Assembly: GCA_032718475.1 (NCBI GenBank)
Contig: JAUCBJ010001088.1
Coordinates: 1 to 64,000 of the forward strand
Direction of reading: 5' to 3'
DNA length: 64,000 nt
Source: Nemertoderma westbladi
Lineage: Eukaryota > Xenacoelomorpha > Nemertodermatida > Nemertodermatidae
The translations under genes were made by a program, and so were the position numbers. Of the stretch, positions 56,543 through 64,000 are shown piece by piece (positions within the stretch are counted from its first letter, which is position 1; each line of letters begins with the position of its first letter). Below the pieces are notes generated by a model. The model worked only from the letters and a program-made list of their open reading frames with translations. It had not been told where the DNA came from and ran no database searches.

Positions 56543-58128
56543 GCGATATCTCCTTTGCAGAAGTGAAGGCTGCTGCAAAGAGCATTAAGACCAATCGTGC
56601 CAGTGGAGTAGATGGTGTTCCCCCTGAGGTCTTTAAAATACCTGAGTGTTTAAAGCTCATCTATCCCATCATAGTAGACATGTACCGTACAACAAGAGTC
56701 CCCCAAGAAATGAAAACAAATAAGTTGGTGCCAGTTCCCAAGAAGGGCAACCTAACACTCTATGGTTCTTTTCGGGGAATCTCATTGATCTCGATTGCTG
56801 CAAAGCTATACAATAGGATTCTATTAAATCGCATCAGGGATCCCATTGAGAGACTGCTCCGTGGAAATCAGAATGGGTTCCGTAAAGGTCGTGGGACCAT
56901 GGAGCCCATTTTGGCACTTAGAAGGATAATTGAAGAATTTTCAAAAAAGAAAGACAGGCATCTGGCTGTTATCTTTGTTGACTTCTTCAAGGCCTTTGAT
57001 TCAGTCTCTCGCTCATGTATGTTCAGCATACTTTCATTATATGGGATTCCTGATGAAATTATTGCAGCAATCAGATCAGTATACGATGGTTCGACAACAT
57101 TTGTGTCTACTGTTGACGGTGACACAGAACCATTTGAAGTGTTATGGGGCGTCCTCCAAGGAGACACACTTGCACCATTCTTATTCATTATTGTGGTTGA
57201 CTATGTTCTACGCATGTCCTTAGATCATCATAATGATGATGGGGTGATGATAACTCCACCTACTGGCTCCAGAAGTCGAGGAAATCCTGCCAAGTACCTA
57301 ACTGATCTAGACTTTGCTGATGACTTAGGAGTACTCTCAGAATCATTAGAGGGAGCCCAACGGCTCCTCAGCTCATTAGAACATGCTGCTTCTAGTGTTG
57401 GTCTTTTTATTAACTCCAGAAAGACCAAAATTCTGACGGTTAACTTTGAAAGTCCTCAGCAAGTCTGTGATCGGATGAGCATAAGCTCAAAGGATGGTAT
57501 GCTTGAGCATGTCGACGACTTCTGTTACCTGGGATCATGGATCCGGAAGTCAGGTGAGGACCTTCGAATACGTAAGGGAAAGGCATGGTCAGCCTTGAAT
57601 AGGCTTTCCAGGATATGGAAGTCACCGAGAATTAATCGGAAACTTAAGGTCCGATTATTTAGAGCAGCAGTAGTTCCAGTACTCCTCTACGGGAGTCCAT
57701 GCTGGGCTCTAACTGCTGAGGACACCAAATCTCTGGATGGCACATTCACAAGAATGCTACGCCGGGTTCATTGTGTCAAGTACAATGCACACATCTCCAA
57801 CCAGACACTATATAACATTGGAGGTGTCTCATTGGTTCCCCCAAGCTTGACACTAGAACAAAATCGCCTCCGCTTTGCAGGACATTGCTTTCGCCGTGAG
57901 GACCAGCCAGTGCATAATCTTGTACTTTGGCAGCCTCATGGAGTGAATAAGCATGGTGGACAGCCCATGACTTTCTTGAGACGCATCTTAAAGGACACTG
58001 GCCTTAAAGATGCGGATGATCTAGCAAATGTCATGGGTGATAGGGAGTTGTGGCGGTGCAATTTTGTTGACAAGCCGGCACAGCATTCTTAAAAATGCAG
58101 CTGCAATGCAGCATGCCGATCCTAGTAG
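56543..58128 (+). mobile_element. RTE-like LINE inserted in the 80-bp array
   Basis: An 11-bp target duplication, TATAATACCAG, borders the insert (56532-56542 and 58129-58139). Repeat phase continues across it. The insert is 5'-truncated at the start of the RT region and ends with CAATGCAGCATGCCGATCCT and TAGTAG. Fragments of the same family are at 42128-42400 and 45517-45711. Confidence 0.9.
56545..58092 (+). CDS. RTE-like reverse transcriptase, intact RT and C-terminus
   Basis: Open from the insertion junction to TAA at 58090 (about 515 codons). The frame has no ATG near the start and lacks the endonuclease, so it is a 5'-truncated but otherwise unbroken RT. Motifs: NRASGVDGVPPEVF (finger), IFVDFFKAFDSV (palm A, first Asp), GVLQGDTLAPFLFIIVVDYV (motif B), DLDFADDLGVL (catalytic FADD), DFCYLGSWI, then a thumb region and a C-terminal part with AGHCFRRED and GGQPMTFLRRILKDTGL, typical of RTE-like LINEs. 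The exact clade is uncertain. The enzyme copies LINE RNA at nicked target DNA. Because the RT centre is complete it was lost from activity only by truncation, or recently. Confidence 0.88.
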   Translation, partial: DISFAEVKAAAKSIKTNRASGVDGVPPEVFKIPECLKLIYPIIVDMYRTTRVPQEMKTNKLVPVPKKGNLTLYGSFRGISLISIAAKLYNRILLNRIRDPIERLLRGNQNGFRKGRGTMEPILALRRIIEEFSKKKDRHLAVIFVDFFKAFDSVSRSCMFSILSLYGIPDEIIAAIRSVYDGSTTFVSTVDGDTEPFEVLWGVLQGDTLAPFLFIIVVDYVLRMSLDHHNDDGVMITPPTGSRSRGNPAKYLTDLDFADDLGVLSESLEGAQRLLSSLEHAASSVGLFINSRKTKILTVNFESPQQVCDRMSISSKDGMLEHVDDFCYLGSWIRKSGEDLRIRKGKAWSALNRLSRIWKSPRINRKLKVRLFRAAVVPVLLYGSPCWALTAEDTKSLDGTFTRMLRRVHCVKYNAHISNQTLYNIGGVSLVPPSLTLEQNRLRFAGHCFRREDQPVHNLVLWQPHGVNKHGGQPMTFLRRILKDTGLKDADDLANVMGDRELWRCNFVDKPAQHS

Positions 58129-59269
58129 TATAATACCAGTAGTCCAGGCCTTCGGTAAGTATCCAATTAGAAGGATCTTATCTACAACCCTGCCACTTGT
58201 ACAGGTACTATAATACCAGTAGTCCAGGCCTTCGGTAAGTATCCTATTAGAAGGATCTTACCTACAACCCTGCCTCTTGTACAGGTACTATAGTACCAGT
58301 AGTGCTGGCCTTCGGTAAGTATCCAATTAGAAGGATCTTACCTACTACCCTGCCACTTGTACAGGTACTATAATACCAGAAGTCCAGGCCTTCGGTAAGT
58401 ATCCAATTAGAAGGATCTTACCTACAACCCTGCCACTTGTACAGGTACTATAATACCAGTAGTCCAGGCCTTCGGTAAGTATCCAATTAGAAGGATCTTA
58501 CCTACAACCCTGCCACTTGTACAGGTACTATAATACCAGTAGTCCAGGCCTTCGGTAAGTATCCAATTAGAAGGATCTTACCTACTACCCTGCCTCATGT
58601 ACAGGTACTATAATACCAGTAGTCCAGACCTTCGGTAAGTATCCTATTAGAAGGATCTTACCTACAACCCTGCCTCTTGTACAGGTACTATAGTACCAGT
58701 AGTCCTGGCCTTCGGTAAGTATCCAATTAGAAGGATCTTACCTACTACCCTGCCACTTGTACAGGTACTATAATACCAGTAGTCCTGGCCTTCGGTAAGT
58801 ATCCAATTAGAAGGATCTTACCTACTACCCTGCCACTTGTACAGGTACTATAATACCAGTAGTCCAGGCCTTTGGTAAGTATTCAATTAGAAGGATCTTA
58901 CCTACAACCCTGCCACTTGTACAGGTACTAAAATACCAGTAGTCCAGGCCTTCGGTAAGTATCCAATTAGAAGGATCTTACCTACAACCATGCCACTTGT
59001 AAAGGTACTATAATACCAGTAGTCCAGGCCTTCGGTAAGTATCCAATTAGAAGGATCTGACCTACAACCCTGCCTCTTGTACAGGTACTATAATACCTGT
59101 AGTCCAGGCCTTCGGTAAGTATCCTATTAGAAGGATCTTACCTTAACTACCCTGCCACTTGTACAGGTACTATAATACCAGTAGTCCAGGCCTTCGGTAG
59201 GTATCCAATTAGAAGGATCTTACCTACTACCCTGCCTCTTGTACATGTACTATAATACCAGTAGTCCAG
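58129..59269. repeat. 80-bp array with splice-like signals, right part
   Basis: About 14 units that continue the array after the LINE. The last unit ends at CAGTAGTCCAGATGG near 59269. It includes the CATGTACAG and ACATGTAC variants seen in the left part. Confidence 0.95.
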
Positions 59270-60365
59270 ATGGTGTCCAGATGGAGTAGTCCATGGTTCA
59301 AATAATACGTTTTTAAAATTATTCCTAGATTAATTTATCGATATATTTGTACTTACTGTAGCCAAGTTACAACAGTACCAACAAAATCATCTTTACCACT
59401 TTTTAATTACCTGTAATGTTTCTCGAGTATTTTTTTCTAGTAGTTTTTTTCTCAGTATTACCAGTGTCACTTTCGTTGCCGCTACATCTCTGCTTTAGCG
59501 GTTTCCAAATTTTTTACTTTCTCTCTGGCTGAGACTTGCTAGAATTTTTGACTGACTTAATTTCTAGTCATGTCTCGAATTCCGTTAGACTTTATATATT
59601 TAATACTGGGGGGTGATTTTAGAAATTTTTTTGTAAACCTTCTGTATCTTTCAGTCAGGTTTGTTGGGAAAATCAAAATTGACGTTTCCTAAAATTTAAT
59701 GGGCTATCCAACAGCCAAAACGCCATTTACATGGCTATGCTAGTTTTCGTGCTGTGGTCCCTTTCTGGCACCCATCACTAGTTTTTTTCGTGTAAACATT
59801 TTCAAAATTTTTTTGGCTAACTAACATAAATTTATTTGCAGTATATAACGGTTTTTAGGAAGCTGATCACGAATATGACACTGAAATATATCGTATATTG
59901 AAGATTAGGGCATTTTTGTATGTGTGTCAATGTGCTCACGAAAAATACAATTAGCACACATTTGATAATCAAAAATCATAACCAAATCAACCTGATTATT
60001 AGATATTATGGGTTAACTAGTACGCTGATAACGAATATGACACCCAAAAATATCGTATTATCCATCCAAATTCTATTTTTGACGTTTGAAATTTTATGCT
60101 ACTTGCATTTTTCGTCCCGCCAGACAAGCACCAAAAATGATAGAACCGCGAATAATTTTTTAACGAGTTGTATCATGATTAGCGGCCTTGAAAACCAGTA
60201 TAGTTTCAGAATTACCAAACCAAAGGCAACATTTAACAGTTTATAATTTTGTGCTTCTTGTACTTTTCGTTCTGGGGCACCAGAATGGCACCAAAAATGG
60301 ATTTGCATTACCGGAAATATTTATAACTAGTGTCATCGTGATCAGCGATGACAGCGATCTACTTA
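59270..60365. other. AT-rich spacer
   Basis: No gene supported; open frames (such as 59920-60246) have AT-driven composition. Confidence 0.4.
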
Positions 60366-60374
60366 TTATCCGAA

Positions 60375-60860
60375 GCAAGGACAATTCCGACTCGGACAAT
60401 TCCGAATCGGACAATTCCTACCCGGACAATTCCGACCCGGACATTTCCGACATATGTCGGAATTTTCCGGGTCGGAATTGTCGGGTTCGGAATTGTCCGG
60501 ATCCAAATAAATAAAAATAATGTTTTAGAACATTTCAAAAACCGTAGCAAAGACTTTACCTATACTGTAGTATGAAAATTTCGGTGGGTGATGGTGGTTT
60601 GCCCAAAACACACTATAATGCCGAATATATTCTATTCGAAAAGTATTATGTAACTATAAAATTACATAGCAAGCGTGTCGAACGAATAATATCCATGGAC
60701 ACAGCCTCAATGTAATGTTAAATAGAATTATTTTTTATTATCATTATTATTTTTAAATTATTTGGGTTGGAATTGTCCTATGCTGGATCCGGTCAATTCC
60801 GACCCATGAAAATTTTATTCGATCTTTGAGTGGGTCGGACTAGTTGAGGTCGCAATTATC
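60375..60860. mobile_element. Candidate small DNA transposon (MITE)
   Basis: GGTCGGAATTGTCCGG-type sequence at 60465-60505 is partly repeated and inverted near 60768-60860 (TTGGAATTGTCC, GGTCAATTCCGACCC, GGGTCGGAC). The AT-rich interior has no gene. The ends are diverged and no clean target duplication was found. Confidence 0.4.
60404..60503. repeat. Near-perfect palindrome, 50-bp arms
   Basis: The centre is CCGACATATGTCGG (cut between 60453 and 60454). Arms of about 50 bp made of CGGACAATTCCGAC-type units pair with a few mismatches and no spacer. Extra direct copies of CGGACAATTCCGA extend left to about 60375. Confidence 0.9.
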
Positions 60861-60861
60861 C

Positions 60862-61055
60862 GGAGCAGTTGGATTGGGCTGCGGCTGGTGGAAGGGTGGA
60901 GCTGGAGCCACAGCGGGTGGTATAGGGAGGATCAGTTGAATTGGGCTGAGGCTGTTGGAAGGGTGGAGCTGGAGCCACATGGGTGGTATAAGGAGGAGCA
61001 GTTTGATTGGGCTGAGGCTAGTGGGAGGGTGGAGCTGGAGTCACAGTGGGTGTAT
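60862..61055. repeat. 66-bp tandem repeat, three copies
   Basis: Units start at 60862, 60929 and 60995 and share GGAGCAGTTGGATTGGGCTG and GGGTGGAGCTGGAGCCACA. A 96-codon frame (60888-61178) follows from the repeat and is not called. Confidence 0.92.
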
Positions 61056-62199
61056 TTGATTCACTACATTAGCCGAAGCCAGTCTATGCGCGACCATTCA
61101 CCCGTTGGATATACCCGGGAGACTGGATTCGGAAGCTTAATCGTATTGCTATGTAGGCCTACTGTATTATTCGACTGATCGTAATATATATCTCTGACAA
61201 ATATTATTCACTTTCGGGAAATATTAACAGTTCCTTTAGGACGTGGCGTTCTAACTATATAAACAGAGCTATGACTTAAACTAGACACAACGATATGGCT
61301 ATAGATTCACGTATATGGCGCATTCTTTAGGAGATGCTTTGTTATCAGTCTCAATCATACACACTGCTGCACAATACTGCACACCGATCTGCCGACCTTC
61401 ACTAATTTTAGTCATATATAAAGAGAACAATGCCTGATTCATGTAGGGCCTATGAAATAACATTAGATTCACTTCAAAACCACTTTAATGTAAGTCGCAA
61501 TCGTTATATGTAACCGGTCTCTCTTACCTGCAGTATATCAAGAAGATGGAGGGTTTGTTATTATTTATCGATATTCCAAATATAATATTCCATCAACTGA
61601 TATAATGAATAACCGACAGCAAATAGCAGTATAATAAACCGTAAGTTAAGAGATTAAGCACTGGTATGTATGATGAGTTAAGTTAAGATTGGATTGATAA
61701 CATATATACGTTCTTTAATTAAGCCTACTAATGTTGGGCTAAAGCCTGAAAACACAGAGATTCCAAAGCCGGTCTTCTGGCTGCTGGAAAAAAGGTAAAC
61801 ATAAACCGTAATGCATTGCGCGATTTCTCGGAGGTTTCTGTACAAAAAGCAAGAGAATCGCTCTGATTGGTTGAGTGATTGCACAGAGTGGGCCTAAACA
61901 AAGAAACTTCCACGAGTACATCAAATCAGCTGATAGATGTCGTAATCTGAACTACACTGTGTAGAGAGTATTATCCCGCATTGCGGCATAAGATTGCTAG
62001 TTATGTCCACCAAAGTACACATACAGAAAAATAGCTTTTTATGTCCACTAAATACCGGTACAGTAATGAAACGGCTTTTATGTCCGTTAAAACATCTATA
62101 GAGTACTTTGCGGGGAAAAAATGACTAGCTAATCCCGCAAAAGCTTTTACACCGCTCCCAGAAAATGGGATTTAATTCTATAAAATATAAAAAATCACA
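61056..62199. other. Unique spacer
   Basis: No gene seen. TTTTATGTCCACTAAA-like words recur at 62000-62085. No RNA gene is recognised. Confidence 0.4.
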
Positions 62200-62229
62200 G
62201 TTTCTCAAATATAAAAATACTCTAAACAG

Positions 62230-62388
62230 TTAGTTTTTCTTGCGCGGACGGCGTTTACGCAGTTTTTTGAGGCTAGCAAGAGTCCTTTTCTCTTTGGGGC
62301 GAGCCACTTTACTATGAGGGCTGTAACTCCTGGGTGAAGGGTGCAATACAATTGCATCAGAAGGTTTAGGATTATGGTCGGTGTCTCA
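62230..62388 (-). pseudogene. Basic C-terminal ORF remnant
   Basis: On the minus strand about 52 codons between TGA and TAA end in a cluster of Lys and Arg (KKLRKRRPRKKN at the end). Upstream on the same strand, fragments in several frames contain coiled-coil-like and ELGRPYSLQEFW-type sequence between stops, suggesting one decayed gene from about 62900 to 62230. Such a basic tail suits a nucleic-acid-binding protein. No family is assigned. Confidence 0.35.
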
Positions 62389-62915
62389 CCCATTTCGATA
62401 TGCTTATCCTCGAGCTGATTTTCCTCCGCTTATCGTTGGATGCGTTCGTCCAAAACTCTTGCAGAGAATAGGGTCGTCCAAGTTCGATATCCTCTTAGAG
62501 ATTCTGAATTTCCTGATCGAACTGAGATAAAGTTAATTCGTTTATCGCTTGGACTTGCTACTGCAATTTACGTTTCTCTAAACCATTGTAGGTTCATTTT
62601 CAGATCTTTTGATGAATAGTGTCCAACGCATTTCGTATAACTCTTTCCTCCGCCTCGGTGACAGGTTGTATCGGGTTAAACAGGGACGATGATGGGACGG
62701 CGTCCCAATCCGACTAAGTAAGATGGGTGAATATTTAAGGGAGCCCACAACCGGAGTGCCACCGACTAACTGTTCGGGTAACGTAACACTAGATCTTTGA
62801 ACAGTGAGTACAGTTCGAGAGGATCCATGATACTATTAGGATCAAGAGTCATGAGGTCTAAATAGGGAATGATGAGGTCTGACCGAGTATTCTGGTACTC
62901 TGATCATAGGTTTAT
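62389..62915 (-). pseudogene. Decayed coding region, several frames
   Basis: Minus-strand frames of 35-45 codons, such as one containing IIPYLDLMTLDPNSIMDPL (about 62880-62770) and one with SLFNPIQPVTEAEERVIRNA (about 62690-62620), have normal protein composition but end in stops. They look like one or two genes broken by substitutions and frameshifts. Identity unknown. Confidence 0.35.
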
Positions 62916-63068
62916 TTAAGGATCGCTTGAGTCGAGCGAGCGTAGGTGATACATCGAACAAGTTTCGCTCAAAACTCCCGTAAATATAGCGAGTAAAACC
63001 GTGTTTAAAGCAACGTCTCCGCGGATGTTTATGTCTTTCCGCTTATTGGTTGGGTCCCGGGCATTCAT
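62916..63068 (-). pseudogene. 50-codon ORF, possibly continuing the upstream gene
   Basis: ATG at 63066-63068 to TAA at 62916-62918 on the minus strand, 50 codons, with an Arg/Asp/Lys-rich start and a hydrophobic middle (ALNTVLLAIFTGVL). The same frame is open upstream to about 63150, overlapping the end of the 63128-63574 ORF, so the two may have been one protein before a frameshift. AATAAA overlaps its stop codon. Confidence 0.35.
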
Positions 63069-63127
63069 TGCAATAATACCAAAGACGCACGTCTTGTAGG
63101 AGAAACGCGGGTGATATTTATTCGGTT

Positions 63128-63574
63128 TTACAATGTTTCTCTTAAGAATTCCAAATATACGTTGGAGTTACCGCGTTTATCCGGTTCTTTAACGTCTTCT
63201 CTTTCGAGTCGATTTCGAATAGAATTTTCGCATTCGATTCTCAATTTATCGTTCCGACTCCGCTGGGTATGATATTTAAATAGGACCATTTCCCTTACGG
63301 TGTCTATATCGTCCGTATCGTGTAGGTCGATAGGATGACCAGTAGTTAAGAAGTCCCTATACGTACCATTACGATGCGTATAGCGAGCGGTGAATTTTCT
63401 ATAGTCCAACTCACGCGTGAGCTGCTCTTGGGACATTGGCGGTTCGATATAACGACCATCGTCCTCTGCAGCAGTTGGACCAGCATCGCCGCGTATTAAG
63501 CTATCAACAAACGCCTGCAACGGTAGAGTATATCGTTCCCTGACACCAAGATCATCTTCTATCAACTCAGTCAT
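63128..63574 (-). CDS. Unrecognised 148-aa protein
   Basis: ATG to TAA on the minus strand, 148 codons with no breaks. It is acidic at the N-terminus (MTELIEDDLG), then soluble and charged: a middle with RELDYRKFTARYTHRNGTYR and a C-terminal half alternating Asp, Glu, Arg and Lys. No signal peptide, membrane segment or Cys pattern is seen. AATAAA lies about 12 nt after the stop, which implies very compact genes of the type seen in viruses or virus-like DNA transposons. It is divergent from the 63604 ORF, 29 bp away. The gene is the best-preserved part of the 62200-63777 block. Function unknown. Confidence 0.5.
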   Translation of the reverse strand: MTELIEDDLGVRERYTLPLQAFVDSLIRGDAGPTAAEDDGRYIEPPMSQEQLTRELDYRKFTARYTHRNGTYRDFLTTGHPIDLHDTDDIDTVREMVLFKYHTQRSRNDKLRIECENSIRNRLEREDVKEPDKRGNSNVYLEFLRETL

Positions 63575-63603
63575 ATCTGCTATATGAGTTTATTAATATT
63601 ATA

Positions 63604-63777
63604 ATGAGTTTATATTTAGGCGAGCGGGCGTCGCTGCCTACCCCTCTCTGCCCCCGGACAGTGCGAGATCCTCAGCGCTGGTGTACTTTTGCCGATGTGC
63701 CTATCGCCAACGTCGTAGCTGCACAACGACTACAACAACCAGCACGAGTCACTCCACCGTCCGTCCCAAAGGCTTAG
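63604..63777 (+). CDS. Unrecognised 57-aa ORF, divergent
   Basis: ATG to TAG, 57 codons, notably more GC-rich than its surroundings. Pro, Arg, Ala and Val dominate, with two Cys. It starts 29 bp from the start codon of the opposite 148-aa ORF, with an AT-rich gap (TTATTAATATTATAATG) that could serve as a shared promoter. It may be a complete small gene or a first exon. Confidence 0.35.
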   Translation: MSLYLGERASLPTPLCPRTVRDPQRWCTFADVPIANVVAAQRLQQPARVTPPSVPKA

Positions 63778-64000
63778 ATATACTTCAGGTTCTTCCATTA
63801 ATTAATGGAATTTTGGGAATATTATAAATTGTATAAAAATAACAATTTATTGAATTCATTAAAATATGAATTTAAATTTATTCCCGTAAATTTTATTATT
63901 TAATGTTAAATAGACACAATTTTATTCCAGAACAAGTCTGGGGACTGGGATCCTTGATTCTAGGGATTTGTCCTTTTAAGAGTATCGGTAAGTGCTACGA
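63778..64000. other. AT-rich window end
   Basis: An ATTCCATTAATTAATGGAAT palindrome lies near 63794-63813. No gene is visible before the window ends. Confidence 0.5.

Overview
The window is non-bacterial, repeat-dominated DNA from an animal nuclear genome. The evidence is BEL/Pao LTR retrotransposons with full gag-pol coding, two kinds of non-LTR retrotransposon, a TTAA-target DNA transposon, a hammerhead ribozyme, several satellite and minisatellite arrays, and apparent split coding exons. The retroelement mix and the frequent TAGGCCTA-type words suggest an invertebrate, perhaps marine, but no species can be named from sequence alone. Most open reading frames in the arrays are by-products of repeat units that lack stop codons.

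Layout. 1-2310: AT-rich flank with a (TAACG)n tract, inverted relics of the next array, and two small unrecognised ORFs. 2311-15139: a 41-bp satellite of about 313 monomers, built into about 4.5-kb higher-order repeats. 15140-16160: AT-rich spacer. 16161-38760: a 63-bp minisatellite split by a BEL/Pao element (16811-38097, 407-bp LTRs, exact ATGGG target duplication). That element was itself hit twice: by a 2.1-kb TTAA-flanked DNA transposon (21016-23121) and by a second, younger BEL/Pao element (23549-34947, 542-bp LTRs) inside the reverse-transcriptase domain. 39220-41830: a tRNA-like element and two probable exons of an unrecognised host gene with nonapeptide repeats. 42128-45711: RTE-like fragments, a hammerhead ribozyme bracketed by Pol III-type A and B boxes, and a 5'-truncated CR1/Jockey-like LINE. 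45880-49875: a composite locus of dispersed repeats, a small repeated ORF and a GC-rich 24-bp array. 50773-59269: an 80-bp array, each unit carrying splice-site-like signals, interrupted by an RTE-like LINE with an intact RT frame. 60369-61055: a perfect-centre palindrome and a 66-bp repeat. 62200-63777: a decayed, compact coding region on the minus strand with AATAAA at ORF ends.

Working together. The retroelement parts are ordinary copy-and-paste machinery (capsid, protease, RT, RNase H, integrase), now partly broken. LTR divergence by eye (8 differences in 407 for the outer element, 5 in 542 for the inner) agrees with the nesting order. The most unusual signals are the hammerhead inside a Pol III-like unit, the 80-bp array that resembles about 86 tandem 30-nt exons with 50-nt introns, and a repeat-rich exon whose frame is restored by three +1 changes.
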